Program-made: the position numbers and the translations under genes
Assembly (NCBI GenBank): GCA_004369085.1
Contig: ML210326.1
Location: 1-64,000 of the forward strand
Direction of reading: 5' to 3'
Length of the DNA: 64,000 bases
Origin: Coprinopsis marcescibilis
Taxonomy: Eukaryota; Basidiomycota; Agaricomycetes; Agaricales; Psathyrellaceae
In this document: piece after piece, positions 10,029 through 30,426 of the stretch
Position numbering within the stretch: position 1 is the stretch's first letter
Layout of the letters: each line of letters opens with the position of its first letter
The notes under the pieces: model-generated
What the model saw: only the letters and a program-made list of their open reading frames with translations
Told to the model about the DNA's origin: nothing
Databases searched by the model: none

Positions 10029-13000
10029 ATGTCGTTCTTCAAGCGACGACCCATCGTCGACCAGTCCAATTCCGACGACGAGCTGCGGGATGACAATATC
10101 GATCCTGAGCTGAGGCTGCGTACCGTACGGACTGCGGCGTCTGCCATCGAAGAGTCCATCAAGTCGGAGCAGCGCGCGGAGAGGAGAAAGTCGATACGAA
10201 AGTCAAGGGCTAGATTCTTTAAATCGAGACCGGACAAGAAGCCTGAGCCTGCACCCTCAACACTGTCGTCGTCGTCGTCGTCTGGGGCTCCAACGACCAT
10301 TGCAGGGCAACGGAGGAATGTGTATGTCAATCACCCTCTGTCGGCTATAGAGGTCGACCACAACGGGGAGCCCAAAGTGCGTTACGTGCGGAACAAGGTC
10401 AGGACGACCAGTGAGTACCCTATTGGCTTGTGTATTGGGACATTGTATATTCATAACGATTCTCAGAATATACCCCCCTCACATTCATCCCCAAGAATCT
10501 TTACGAGCAATTCCGCCGGGTAGCGAATCTGTTCTTCTTGGCATTGGTTATTCTGCAACGTGCGTGTTACTGAACCCTTACTGCATGCGTGGCCTAACTC
10601 CAATTTGCGGCGCAGTGTTTCCTGTCTTCGGCGCCGCTACTGGAGTTATCTCTGTGATGCCTCTAGCATTCATTCTTACAGTGACAGCAATTAAGGATGG
10701 TATCGAAGATTATCGCCGTGGAGTGCTTGATGAAGAAGTCAACAACTCTGCCGCTACCAAACTAGATGGGGGTTGGCGCAACGTTAACCAGCCAGTCGAT
10801 CCGCGATCTTGGCTCGAGAAGCTGCTTGGTCTAAATGCACCTGGGAGAGTAACAAAGGGTGTGCGGAAGCTGAGGGAGAGGGAGGCTGGGCAGGCGAGGA
10901 TCGTGCTGAGTAAAGCCCAAGACGATAGTTCCAGCGAGATGACACACGAAGTCAGTCAAAGCAGCTTGGACCTCGGCAAAGGGGGCAGACTCGAGGACAT
11001 TCAAAGTGTCGACTCCCACAGTTACCCGCCAACGTCAATCACAGATGCATCCAAGTCTTCGCTCTCAGAGTCATCAAAACCGTCGGAATGGGGCCAAGTT
11101 GGTTCCCTCAGCCAGTATCAAGATTCGGTCAGGTCGAGTGCTCCCTCTGCGGGCGTAGTCAACTGGGGAAAGCGAACTGCGGGCTCGACTCGTTGGGGCC
11201 GCACACTCTGGAAGAAACTCGAGGTCGGGGATATCGTACTGTTGAGGGACAACGACCAGGTACCAGCGGACATCATCGTTCTCGCGACATCCGACGCCGA
11301 CGGCCTCTGCTACCTCGAGACCAAGAATTTGGACGGCGAAACCAATCTCAAGCCCCGCAAAGCCCTGCGAGCGACCTCCGCCTTGGGGTCCGAAGAAGAT
11401 GTCGAGCGATCGTCATTCTATGTCGATTCTGAACCCCCTCATCAAAATCTTTATCACTATCACGCCGTCCTGCGCTACAACGACCCCCTGACAGACGAGG
11501 TGCAGCAGGAACCCATCTCCATCAACGAGCTCCTCCTTCGGGGATGTACCATGCGAAATACGACATGGGTCATCGGCTTGGTGATGTTCACAGGTCCCGA
11601 TACGAAGATTATGCTCAATGGTGGCGATACGCCTTCGAAGCGAAGCAAGATCGAAAGGGAAACTAATTTCAATGTCCTGGTTAATTTCGGTCTCCTAGCT
11701 GTGATGTGTATCATCTGCGCAGTTATGGCTGGTATCGAAGACGCTAAAACCGACACAAGCGCGAGGTACTTTGAAGAGGGCAGTGACCCGTCAACCTCCG
11801 TCGTCGTGAACGCGCTGGTTACCTTTGTGTAAGTGTTTCTCGGAGATCTGACATGTGTCGTTGAAGCTAACAACCGTGATTGTAGATCATGTTTGATCGC
11901 GTTGCAGAACATCGTCCCCATCTCCCTGTACATTTCCATCGAAATCGTCAAGACCATCCAGGCCTACTTCATCTCCCAGGACATCGACATGTACTACAAG
12001 CCATACGACACAGCTTGTGTACCGAAGACATGGAACATCTCCGATGACCTTGGCCAAATCGAATACATTTTCTCAGACAAGACAGGAACGCTCACTCAGA
12101 ACATTATGGAGTTCCAGAAATGCTCGGTTCATGGTGTGGCATACGGCGAAGGCATAACGGAAGCACAGCGTGGAGCAGCAACCCGCGAGGGCAAAGCCGA
12201 CACCGTGGATCCTGCCGAAGTCAACGAAAGGCTATTCCAGCTCAAGAAGCAAATGGTCTCGATCCTGGAGCGGACCTTCAAGAACCGATACGCCCAGATC
12301 GACAAGCTCACGCTCGTCTCGCCAAAGTTTGCCGAAGATCTCGCCGATCGCTCTAGTCCGCAGCGGGGCCATATGATTGCGTTCTTCCGGGCACTTGCCC
12401 TCTGCCATAGTGTCCTCTCCGACAAACCTGAGCCGCAGACCCGACCGCATCATCTGGATTACAAGGCCGAGTCTCCAGATGAGGCCGCACTGGTTGCTGG
12501 TGCGCGTGATGTGGGCTTCCCGTTCGTGCATCGGTCGAAGGACCTATTCGAGATTGAGGTGATGGGGCAGTCGGAGAAGTACACGCTGCTCAAGATGCTC
12601 GAGTTCAACAGTACGCGGAAGAGGATGAGCGTGCTGATGCGGTGCCCGGATGGTAAAATTGTGCTGTACTGCAAGGGTGCAGATAGTGTGATTTACGAGC
12701 GGTTGGCCAAGGACCATGATGAGTGGTTGAAGGAGCAGACGCGGATGGATTTGGATATGTTCGCGAACAATGGTCTCCGGACTTTGTGCATCGCGTCCAG
12801 GGTGGTCTCTGAGGAGGAATACTTTGATTGGGTTCGGACCTATGAAGCCGCTACCAACTCGATCGAGAACCGGGAGGAGGCCATTGATAAAGCCAACGAT
12901 CTTGTCGAGCACTCTCTGCAGATTTTGGGAGCTACCGCTCTGGAAGATAAACTGCAGGAGGGTGTACCCGAAGCGATTGCGACTTTGCATCAAGCCGGTA

Positions 13001-15511
13001 TCAAGCTTTGGATTCTCACAGGTGTGTACATTCACGTTTGGGATACATTTCCACTGACCAGCAAGTACAGGTGACAAACTACAAACGGCTATTGAAATCG
13101 GATACAGTTGCAACCTTCTCAAGTCGGACATGGAGCTCATGATCCTCTCCGCAGAGTCCATGGAGCAAGCTCGTTCTCAGATTGAAGCTGGTCTTAACAA
13201 GATTGCGTCTGTCCTTGGGCCTCCTTCATGGGATACTCAGAAGCGTGGATTCGTGCCCGGAAAACAGGCTGCGTTTGCTGTCGTTATTGATGGTGATACC
13301 CTGCGACATGCGTTGACACCCGAACTCAAGACTCTCTTCCTCAATCTCGGAACTCAATGCGAAACTGTTGTTTGCTGCCGTGTCTCTCCAGCACAAAAGG
13401 CCTTGACAGTTGCTTTGGTAAGTGTTCATTCCTTTCGCTCTCTTACTCGTCCCTGACGCCCTTCCTTTAGGTCAAGGAAGGAAGAAACGCGATGACACTC
13501 TCTATTGGTGATGGTGCCAACGATGTCGCGATGATCCAAGAGGCAAACATTGGTTGCGGTCTCCTCGGTCTGGAAGGTTCACAAGCAGCCATGTCTGCCG
13601 ACTATGCGTTCGGACAGTTCAGGTTCTTGACGAAATTGTTGCTCGTTCACGGACGATGGTCGTACCAGCGAGTTGCCGACATGCACGGCAACTTCTTCTA
13701 CAAGGTACGCCCCAGCTCGTCAAGATAACGTTTTTGATATTGACTAGATCCTTGCAGAATGTTATTTGGACGATTGGATTGTTCTGGTATCTGCCCTTCA
13801 ACAGCTGGGAAGCGACCTATCTCTACCAGTATACCTTTATTTTGCTCTGCAATCTCGTTTTCACGTCTCTTCCCGTCATCATCATGGGAGGTAAGCCTGC
13901 TCTCCTTTTTGGATTGTAATCTCGACTGATGTGGTTCTCCTTTCCATAGCTTTCGATCAAGATATCAATGCCAAAGCTGCCCTCGCTTTCCCTCAGCTCT
14001 ATATTCGTGGAATTCGTGGATTGGAGTATACCCGCAGCAAGTTCTGGCTGTACATGGCAGATGGTCTCTACCAATCAGCTGTGGTCTTCTTCATCCCATT
14101 CCTGGTATGGACATATGGCTCACCAGTTTCCTGGACGGGTAGGACCATCGAGTCTATTTCAGACTTTGGTACCACTGTTGCCGTCTCTGCTATCTTCGCT
14201 GCCAACACCTATGTTGGATTGAATACCAACTAGTACGTCTTTCCCTCTGCCCCTTTACTGGTTACGGCTGCTGATGCTAATGTTTCTCCAGCTGGACTGT
14301 AATGACATGGATTGTTGTCATTGGATCCACGGTTGTGATGTGGCTTTGGGTCATCGTGTACTCGCTCTTCCCGAGTAATGACTTCATTGACGAGGCAGCC
14401 ATTTTGTTCGGCACTGTCACCTTTTGGACGACTGTGTTCTTGACTGTTACCATCTGTCTGAGTATGTGTTGTTTGCTTCTTGATTGTCTCCTTTTACTCA
14501 TGTTGTTGGACAGTGCCGAGGTTTATCGTCAAGTATGTCGCGACTGTCTACTTCCCGTACGACAAGGACATTGTCCGAGAGATGTGGGTCAAGGGTGATC
14601 TCAAGGATCAACTTGGCCTGGGCCATAGAAAGGGCGGCAGCAGGATGCGACAAGAGAGTACCAGCGGCAACAGTCTTGAAGCAGCACCGATGATTTACGA
14701 ACCACACAACCGGTCCCTATCAGAGGTCAATCTCGCCGCTTACGCACCATCAGGCGCACAACAACGACCTTTCCGGGACGATCCACCCATGGCGGAAGCT
14801 GATACTGATCCCGTGCAATATGCGACAGTAAAGCCGACCTACAGCAATTACCTGACGCCCCAGGCGCTGGATCGAAAGACAGCGACTGTCTCTCCCCAAC
14901 CCTCCTACTATTCTGCCTCGGATATCCCACCGCCTTCACCGCTTCCATCACCAAAATATAAATTCTCGTCCGGCGAAATCACTAGCACCCCTCCATCGCC
15001 CAGCAGAAGGACAAGTACAGCTTCACGGGTTGCATCCCTACGCTCTCCGCCACAACCCATGCCTACAGCACCGCTACCACCACAACCACAGACCCCTCCA
15101 ACGGGCTACTCGCCGTCACAGACATCGAATGCCTTCGAGATGAAAGTGCGGCAACCTGATGGAACTCCTTATCAGCCTGCATATTCATCTAACGTCCCGC
15201 CATCCTCATTCCTCCATCCGAAGGAATCGTCGGCGTCTTCATCGCAGCAGTATGGGCATGGCTATGAGCGGTCAGGGAGCTCGGCCTCCTACGCATCATA
15301 TGCCGAGTCATATGCGACTGCTGCTGATGAGTTTGATGTGGACGAGCAAGCGCAACGACCACCGCCTGGTCTGCAACCGCAGTCACATAACCCATATCAT
15401 CGCCAGATGTATGGAAGCAGTCAGCCTGATAATGATGATGCATATGATGGGATGCAGGGCCATACATCAGGGAGTGGTGCTTCGGCTTGGGAAGGTCCCA
15501 AGGCCATGTAA
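10029..15511 (+). CDS. DNF1: P4-type ATPase, phospholipid flippase (Dnf1/Dnf2-like)
   Basis: Ten exons: 10029-10410, 10467-10559, 10616-11828, 11886-13021, 13071-13417, 13471-13704, 13758-13890, 13950-14232, 14292-14461 and 14514-15511 (1662 aa). Catalytic landmarks run in order: [16 protein letters not shown] before the first membrane pair, DGETNLK (about residue 398) in the actuator domain, [11 protein letters not shown] with the phosphorylated Asp (about 627), ILTGDK at the exon 4/5 junction (about 942), [10 protein letters not shown] (about 1070), then six C-terminal membrane segments. The stretch [20 protein letters not shown] and the long insert in the first loop ([15 protein letters not shown]) are characteristic of Dnf1/Dnf2, which move phosphatidylcholine and phosphatidylethanolamine inward at the plasma membrane with a Cdc50-type partner. 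The tail of about 300 residues is rich in Pro, Ser and Gln and looks disordered. The subfamily call is less sure than P4-ATPase. Confidence 0.93.
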
Positions 15512-16358
15512 TTTTATTTTCTCCTTGCACTCTTGTTCCTTGTTTGATCACTTACATTCGATGCTCATTTTAGCGATGTACACGTTATGAACTTTTGTCA
15601 TCTTTTAGGTGTTGAGCCGCTCTGTGCGCAATTTTTCTTTAGCATAGATAGTGTAGCTTTGACACCTCTGCTGATATTACCTCCCTCCCCAGTCGTCGCC
15701 TGTTCAGGCAGGTTTCGTCCTACACACTCTACTTATACTCAGTATATACCTTTGGTTTCTGAATCGGATTGGACTGCTATCTTTTACATTTCATGATAAT
15801 GTTATTTAAATACTAGTTCACGGCCTTTACGACTTGCCCTGCGGATTTTTTCTTCTGACGTCAGTCGCAATGAAATGATTATGTCGCAATTGGATCCTCG
15901 AGCACGCTCGACCTGAGTATCTTTATTCCCTTTATTTCCCCAGAGGGATCTTGTGCTGGCTTGGGGTAGAAGCCAAGACCTTTATATTGACAAACGGATG
16001 TAAGATCCGGACGTTAGAACGCCGGCGACCGCGTGCTACTGGTTTCCTTTTACCACCATACTACACCTTCTGCGAGCGTTTTTTCTCGCTTTTCTTTCAT
16101 ACTATGACCATAGTATTAAGAACCTGGCGACGTTAGGCTCGCAGCAGCGAATCAGGATCAGGTATTTTGAAATATTTCTTCCCCATATCTGTGCGAATTT
16201 GATCAAGCGGAACTTTCCAAGAACTTTCAGCCATTTTCTGGGACAAGATTGGAATAACATTCGTGATCGATCTGGTAAGAAGAATATCGGAGGAAGTCGG
16301 TTGTATACCTTATAGAGTTTATTATAGGCAAACACAAAGATTCCTCTTGACCACCATC
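15512..16358. other. Intergenic region
   Basis: 3' region of the flippase gene, then promoter of the transcription factor. A TATTTAAATA tract lies near 15803. No gene is supported. Confidence 0.6.
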
Positions 16359-19300
16359 ATGCCTCCAGTTACGTCGTCAGAGACGCAGGAACAGTCTTCG
16401 TCGAGCTCGATTCTGAAGGAACGGCGTTTCAAGTTGAGCAGGTAAGCTCGTTCCTGGTCTTGAGATGACGGTCAGACCTTAATTGATCCCAGGGCGTGTG
16501 ACCGGTGCCGGTGAGCCATATCTCAACCCACGAGTCCTTTCAGACTCATTGATATGTTTGTAGTCGAAGGAGGATCAAGTGCGATGAAGGGCACCCTTGT
16601 CAGGCCTGTCTTACGGCCAATTCAGCATGCACATTCGAAGAACCGGGAAAGCGAACGCATCCACACAAATCCAAGTGAGTGGCGTAGTGATTTCTGTTGA
16701 TTTATCGATTCGATAGATGCAAATAGGCGAACTGCGACTCTGGAGGATCGTATGCACCACCTAGAGTCCTTGATCTCTGCGATTCCATCAGCCGTTTTCG
16801 CGGCGGGCTCGCCTTTGTCGTCTGTACAACCAAGCCACTCCGGTTCTGAGGTCGCTTCAAGCCCTTTGGTGCCCTTTGTGTTCCCTGCAGGCCTACCGTC
16901 GGGGGTCCCTCCACCGTCGCTACACGTATTCCCGCTCATGAACCCGTCCACGCATTTCACACAAAATTCTGCCGAATCGCCCTCTGCACGACGAGAATCC
17001 TTCGGTTCTCTCCTCAGCACCCCCTATCACGGTGAACAACCGATGGAGCAGCTAACAGAGGAAACCTCGCGGATGTCCCTTACTGCCTCTTACCTATATT
17101 TCGACGACGAAGGATATACACGGTGGCAGGGGGAGACTTCAGGTCTCCCCGTCCTTGATTTACTCGTGGAGCGCCATGGTAATAAAGAAAAGCACGACCC
17201 AGTACTATCACTCGAAGCTGCTGAAAATCTGCAATGGTTCCCCAATCGACAATCCAAGCGAACAGATGTAAATCCTCAAACCCTGTGGCGCCTCATTACC
17301 TCTTACATCGTTCCTGATCTTATGGACAGGTGAGCGCTCCCTATTGCATCATTGACCGTGTACTGATGGTACTCAATTAGCCTCGTCCAATGCTATCTGT
17401 CGACGTCATATTATATCCTTCCTTTCCTCCACGTACCTACCTTCCTCGCGGTAAGTGCTACCTGGAATCAGTTTTCAATTTTAATCTCATTGGATTTCAG
17501 GACTACGGAAACCCTCAGAAATGGGCAGAACCAGGATTTGCTGCCTTCATCGTCGCAATATGTTGTCTCGCCTCCCGTCACATGGATGACCTTCGAGTGC
17601 GTTCAGACTCTACCGATGGCATCAGTGCTGGGACGCATTGGTTCGAGCTCTTTGGACGACTTCGCACTCTACCTATCGCCGATCGCCCCACCCCTTACAA
17701 CATCCAAGCCAACCTTATAGCAGCGGTTTATGCTGTAGGCCTCGGAAAACTGTCGAAAGCAGCGGCTCTTCTCGCGGAAGCAGTGACCATGTGCATTGAT
17801 GCAGGTCTTCATCGCTCCGCTCACCACTACGATCTTTTCGACGTCATTGAGGATGAAGTACGGAAGCGCACCTTTTGGTGTGTCTACATCTGGGACAAGC
17901 AACTTTCAGCGCACTTTGGGAGGCCATCGATGCTGCGACTCAGGGACTGCGACGTGTCGGAGCCTGCCCCAGTTGACGACGAGTTTATCACAAGAGATGC
18001 GATTGGGATGGCCCCTGTAGGTAATTCTTGCAGGATGAGCGCCTTCATCGTTTCTTTACGGATAATGGTGGTCCTGGAAGCGGTTCTGGACGTTCCTCCA
18101 TCTCGCCAAGATGATTCCAACTCCTTCTTGCTCAAAGCCACCAATGTGCTTTCTGGCGTCAGGAAGTTCAACCCCATGCGAGAAGAAGAGTCTCTGCTCG
18201 ACGAAATCCACAGGAGTATCCCGCCGTACTGGGCTCATAGCGCGGAAACTCTTGCTAGCGACGACACAATTCGACTTACCCAGGCTGTCCGACTTCACTG
18301 TGCTGAGCAGTACGCCCGATTGTTGATTTATAGGCATCGGTTCTCAGAACTGGTGGCTGAGCGGACAAACGGCCCTGTGGAAGAGGAGCAGACCGATCAG
18401 GAGAAGGAAGCGTTGGTTGCAGCCCATAATGCGGCTCTGCAAGTAATAACTTCACATCTTCATGTCGCGAAGAAAGGTTTAATGACCTACTGTGAGTTTC
18501 TTCCTTTTTTCTCGGTCCCCGCTTTACACTTTTACACGCTCCCGCCACAATTGTCTTTGCTTCGCTGGCTTTTTCCGTTTCGTTTCCTTCATCTCAATCT
18601 GGGTAGCTGGCTGTCGAATTGGTCTACTCACACGTTTTTACGTTCCAATACAGATGGCGTACATGTGATTCATCAATTGACTCAAGCTGGACGGACGTTG
18701 GTCGCTGTCCTGCTTTGCTGCAAGACGGAAGCTTTACAGACCCTGATTCCTTCCGGATTGGACGCGCTACGCTCTTGCATCGGCCTTTTGCGACGGTTCA
18801 GCGGTCGTTATGTCTGTGGTCTCAGGTCAGGGGATCTAATGGAAGAGTTCTGTAGACGTAAGTGAATCTCCTTTACCCCCCTCCCCCTGTCCCATTTTGT
18901 TGCCATCTCTACACAATAACTGACTTTTGGCGTACGCCCCTATTGTAGTCACTAATATCCCTCTGGAAACGAATCGTCAGGACGGACCTCAGAGTGCGTC
19001 TAGACCTCCTTGGATACGTCCCGTGCGTAAGAAAACCCCGTCGGTGGCCCGCTCCAATCATAGCGGAGATTCTCCATCGCATCCTAGCAGTCCAGAGGCG
19101 TTTTCTCCGAGAGATTTCTTTGGCGATACCAAATCCGGTGGAACTCCGTTCGCGAGCTCCAGTAAAGCGGGGTCATCGGGCCAGTACACCAACGGGGCAA
19201 GTGCGACTGCTCATCCCGCTACAGGATCAACTGCAACTTTTGGTCTCGATCAGGGAGGGGGTATGGGAATGGATATGATAAGGGAAGACACGCAAATGTA

Positions 19301-19556
19301 TATGTCTCCCGGGGAGATGATGGCCTTTTTCAATGATGGGAATGTGGATGTGAACCATTTATTCTCGGCCGATGCCTTCTTGCAAGCGCAGGGCTCGACA
19401 CAGTCGCATCGTACGGCCCAAGGAGTCGGCGTGGTACAGGGTCCGCCGCCACCGAATGTTTCAGGATCCCAACAGCACCAGCCGCCGTCTGTGAATGGTG
19501 GGCAATCAGCCGTCGGTCAGCAACCTGGATTCTTGAAGATGGCGACCTCGCCATAG
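16359..19556 (+). CDS. Zn(II)2Cys6 fungal-specific transcription factor
   Basis: Eight exons: 16359-16441, 16493-16510 (18 nt), 16564-16674, 16727-17329, 17381-17450, 17501-18491, 18654-18857 and 18949-19556 (895 aa). The zinc cluster lies at residues 30-56 (CDRC, IKC, HPC, QAC, SAC) and is split over three exons. A basic linker and a short coiled-coil-like helix (LEDRMHHLESLI) follow. The central region of about 290-560 is a Fungal_trans domain, with conserved EDEVRKRTFWCVYIWDKQL and FGRPSML motifs. The C-terminal third is Ser/Gly/Gln-rich and probably activating. Such proteins bind CGG-containing half sites as dimers; the target pathway cannot be told from sequence. In intron 3, TAG at 16714-16716 would lead straight to a stop, so I chose the TAG ending at 16726. 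The 162-nt intron 18492-18653 is unusually long for this window. Confidence 0.9.
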
Positions 19557-20922
19557 CGACTCTCGGTTACCGACGACGACGTGGCATTCGATTTCGCTTT
19601 TCGCTTTCTGTTCTCCGACTCGAGATGGGCCTCGGAGGAATGGGTATCTACTCATTAATGTATAGTATGCTTGTATATTCTTCTTGGTAAACCTTTCTTT
19701 ACGTTTTCTTTTTACTCCGAGATGCTTGAGCTCTAAACCTCGGGGTCTAGGGCCCATTTCTCGGATCTTCCTCTCCTCTATCCTCAGCGTCAGATGGGAT
19801 TCAATTTCCATTACGCGCAGCGCCGGGCGCGGACCCGCTGCGTAATGTTGATTCCCTGTGCAGGTGGGTAGTTTCTTTGTTCGTCGCCTTTTTTGGTCTG
19901 GATATCGGAAGCCTTCCAACGTTCCAGCGATCCTGCTTGCTTTCCATCAATTTGTTCCTTTATTCCTTTCAGTTCTTTCTTACGAAGTGACTGTTCCGGC
20001 GCATGAAACACTGGTAGTCCCTGGTTCACTCGGCCATAAAAAATTGACTCGATAGTTCACTCCCATGTCGACCCGTCATGCTGTAGCACTCGAAATCATA
20101 CGAATTACTGCATGGGTCAGAATGAAGCCCTCGTATTGTCTCAATCGAGCCCATCAAAATCGGTCATGGCTACTCTGCGCTTCTCCAACTCGATGTAGAA
20201 GCAAAGAAACTGATAATAGAGGACATTTATCCCACTCACACCGTCCTGACTTGACTGCTAGCACATTTTTGGGACGTTTGACTCGATTGACCGCTCTATT
20301 TGGACGATTAATGGAATCTCTCCCAGTGCGGGGGCGTGTAATCCGGAAGGTGATAACCACGTGTACGAGATCTCCGATTGATCACATTCCTTTTCTGCTA
20401 CTTCCTTTGTTGTCACGGATGGAAATGGACAGTCGTTTGAACATACCCAGATTAATGCCTGCGTTTAACTCTCTGAAGCCCTATAATGTCCGTATGTTGG
20501 GTATGGACTTGTACTCTCGGCTACAGGTTTTATAGTCCTCTCTTCCGTCCCGCTCATCTCGTTGCGCCGCCTCAACGGTCGCTCTTTTCCAGCCCGCTTT
20601 CCCTGGTTTCCTGGGTACAGAGGTTCGTGTGCGCGGTTGTAACGCTACCAATTGCCAAAACTGACAAAGAAACCGAATTTATGCAGAACAATAAGCCAAA
20701 GGAGGATCCGTTACCCGATATGATCTTCTGATTACCCAGAAGTCCAGCGTCTGCCATTGCGACGCCTATTCTTTTGTTCAGCCGTCAAATTAAATCACGA
20801 CCGAGTTAACAAAAAGGATGGAGGCCCCTTTAGCATATTTAACACTTTCGTCGCGGTCGCTGCATTCGATTCTCGCATTCCATCCACCCATCCTCTCTGC
20901 CGACCGCACACGCTTCCCAAGG
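19557..20922. other. Intergenic region
   Basis: Pyrimidine-rich 3' sequence of the transcription factor, then about 1.2 kb in which the open frames (for example 20065-20535) have no recognisable features. The last 100 nt contain a CATATTTAAC TATA-like element at about 20831-20840 for the next gene. Confidence 0.5.
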
Positions 20923-22928
20923 ATGACAACATACGCAAGACCTTGCCCGCCGCCTATTGACACTCTACCTGTCGAGCTGCTCTCCTATGTCTTTGCATTG
21001 AGCACTATTGAAGAGGGGTTGTACTCGGAAGATGTCGACCCTACACCAAGCTTTACGGCGGACAGCGTCAAGACTCCACTCGCACTTGCAAGCGTCAGCC
21101 GCCATTGGCGGAGAGTGGCCCTCGATACACCACGCCTATGGACAAGCCTCTGCATAACGATGGAGATGGTGAAGCCTATAGAAGGATCCCACCTTACGAC
21201 GCTGGATAAACGACATATTACCAACTACCTCGCCCTATCAAGACTGCACCCGTTGGATATCCTGGTAGATGCGCGAGACCCTGACTGGGATTTTGCGGAG
21301 GAAGAGTGAGTCTTCTTACTAACCTGTCCGCACCCGCGCCGAGGCTAACTAGCTCTAGTGTAACCGTGTCCCTCATGGGCGAGGTATACCATCCGCCATT
21401 CTCAGCATCGCATATGGAGAAGGTCTTTCAACTGCTACTCCCTCACCTTCCCCGCTGGAGGACCCTCAGCATCCTCACAGACACATGGGCACCGATGCAC
21501 TCCGCTCTACATACTATCAACACCACCATCATCACACAACGAGCCCCTATGCTCGAATCACTTACTCTCATGCGCTGCAATGATTTTGTTAGCTTCTCCT
21601 CCGACTTCCAGCCAGCCGCTCTCAAGTCACCAGCCTTCCTTGCACCACCTGACGGTACGGATGTCGAATCCCTCCACTCGGAAACCGCAAGCATCCTCCC
21701 ACGGCTGAAGCATCTCTCGCTGCGTGGAGTCCACGTGCACTGGGCCTCATTAGGGGCTGCGCTATCTACCAGTCGAACAGGGCTTTATTCCCTCGACCTG
21801 GGATCACATTGCTCAGATATCCGACCATCTTCTCCCGAGTTTCATCACCTCCTTACCTCCAACCCTCGTCTCCGAAAGCTCATCGTTTCTGGCTCTGGAC
21901 CCATTGTTCTGTCGGAACCACTCCAACGCGAGTCCGACGCCGTCCTGCTTCCCAATTTGGTCAGCCTTACTCTGGGTTATCGGTCGAGCATGGAGGGTCA
22001 GGCGATCCTCCAGATGATCAACGCGCCAAGTTTGACAAGCCTGATGTTGGAAGAAGCCACTTACCCTGCAGACCCCGACGATGTCGACGCTGGTACCCTC
22101 CTTACCTATTTGGGTACTGGGGAGTTCCAAACCGTCAAGGAACGCTGCATTGCGCTCTATGAGCTGCAGCAGCAGTTCATGTCCAAGCCGAGGAAGGATT
22201 CCACATCTTCCATTGCGAGCACATCAACTTGTGTTGGGTCGTCCGTCGAGATTGACGGACGTCTGTTCGAGGAAGACGGCGACGACGATATGACGCTTGT
22301 GGACTTTGACATGAAGCCTCACTCGCCTTTCCCACTACTGGAGACAGTCACGCTCCGCAACGTTCGGGCCAAGTGCTTGCAGCCTATTAGCGAGTTCATC
22401 GGCTCGCTCAACCACGTCAGGAGTTTGGAGATGTCGAACATGTCCATGAAGAATGTCCAGGCTCTCCTCCCTGATTCGACACTTGCCTTGAAGTGCTTGT
22501 CGATAGATCAAGCTTCGACGTCCTCATCACTCGCCCCGACATGCCTTCCTTGCCCACAACTCCAATCTCTGTGCCTTCGCGAATTTGATATGGACCCTCA
22601 AGACCTCGACTTTGTCCTCAGCCGCCTCGTCGGTGACCGCAAGGCGCAAGGCTTGTGCCACCTCACCAACGTCGATGTCCACCTTGGCTCCAACTCGACT
22701 GTGGCTTCATGCGAGATCCGACAGAACGGGTGCACTTCGTCTCTAGGAGATGCGCTCCGAGAACAGGATGAGGTTACATTCACCCAGGCAGGAGTGACAG
22801 TGAATCTCATGCAGAGATTCTCTGATGAAGAGGAGGAGGATTTGGACGGCGTTGGTGATGCCTTCAACGACCCACATTTTGATGCGTTTTATGCCAACTC
22901 TTTGGTTTTTGCCGATGCTTCGAGGTAG
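20923..22928 (+). CDS. F-box/LRR-type protein
   Basis: Two exons, 20923-21305 and 21359-22928 (650 aa). The N-terminus carries an F-box-like motif at about residues 12-66 (IDTLPVELLSYVFAL, then LASVSRHWRRVALDTPRLW). The rest is built of irregular leucine-rich stretches, with a low-complexity acidic insert (FEEDGDDDMTLVDFD). Proteins of this kind are adaptors that bring substrates to SCF ubiquitin ligases through Skp1, and they are strongly expanded in Agaricomycetes. The substrate is unknown. An in-frame ATG at 20818 exists, but it lies upstream of the TATA-like CATATTTAAC near 20835, so 20923 is the more likely start. Confidence 0.85.
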
Positions 22929-23975
22929 TGATTCCACTGAGACTTTTGGTTCTTATGCTTTGGTTTCTGGGCTCTACTACGAACTGCTTGCTTTTTCTCT
23001 TTCCTCTCTCTCTTTTATCGGTTATCCCGCGTGTCTTTTTAGCTCAGCGCCCACTGTTTCTGTAGCCATCGTCCACTATTTCCTTCATATACGCACATGG
23101 ATAGGTAGATATGTACCTTTGCTGTATCATTAGCCCCCTATGTTGTAGTTTTAGCCTTACCCCGTGTATTGATAACCAAGCACGAAAATAGAGACAGATA
23201 TTCTGTTTTACTCTTGAGAGAATTGAGGATGCAGTTTCGAGAACGGAGAGGTCTGCGTCATGCCGGAATCGGGTGATACTTCAGAGTGTGTCACCGGGAG
23301 GCTAGAACATGTAAAGCAACGGTCAACGTGCCGACTTCGCTTCAGGTCCGGTTGGAATCCAGCTCGTCAGTCTTGTTCCTGTAGCTTGGAAATTCTCAAA
23401 AGCCGTCAGTTTAAAATTTCAACGTTTGTGCGCAGTGCAATTCTCGGCATCGCCTCCCGTGTCAAAGTGACACTGTCGGAGTTCCCATTAATCTCGGCAT
23501 CTGCGGACAGCAATAGTTCAAGTCATGTACCTCGTCTTCCTTGCCTTTTACTGACTTTTTGAGTGTGGAGGGCCGCGGTTGCACCCGCTATTCATCGAGT
23601 TGTTGTAGCCATAATTCGATAAGCTCGGAATAAGTTTAGGATGGTGTTCTTCAGGTTCTCGACAAAGAGGCTGCGCCGCAGGGATTCGTCATGCCGGCTT
23701 GGCGAGTGAGTCAATGGGCGGATGGCTATCACCTTCGCAGATGCTGCTAGAAGACTGGCATTGCAGCTTCTGCGGAGCACTGCGGAACATATAGGGCTTG
23801 TTCTTTCGAAATTGCCGGCATTCTCAGCGCTTGAGCCAACTGTCAACGGGTCAACCTCTCATTGCACGATCTTGAGTTTGTAGATCCGTGTGAGTCAATT
23901 CGAGGTCGCTACCGCTGACATTATATAAGTCCACCAGCGGCTGGTGCTCCAACATAGTACCCTAGCTTCGCAGCA
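22929..23975. other. Intergenic region
   Basis: 3' flank of the F-box gene followed by about 700 nt with no supported gene. Open frames near 23260-23846 show no family resemblance. The ABC transporter starts at 23976; ACATTATATAAG near 23919-23930 is a plausible TATA box about 50 nt upstream of its ATG. Confidence 0.5.
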
Positions 23976-30221
<6,246 letters not shown>

Positions 30222-30426
30222 GTGCCCATGGACACCCCCGATATACCCAGTCTAATCTTGTTTTTCTTGGACTCTCACTCACCCCCAATACCCATTCGAA
30301 GATCAAGATAAATCATAATATTGACTCTCTCCGCTCACTTAGCCTTCCTACTTTATTTATACTTACACCCCAAATAGCCTTCCAACCCCCATTGCACATT
30401 GTCGTACTATATTACAAATACATTCA

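Noticed and set aside
12544..13161. 205-codon minus-strand frame in the flippase gene
   Set aside because: It is a shadow of the conserved P4-ATPase exons on the other strand.
16711..16726. TAG at 16714-16716 as the acceptor of the third transcription-factor intron
   Set aside because: It leads to a stop codon after three codons; the next TAG (ending 16726) gives the conserved coiled-coil start in frame.
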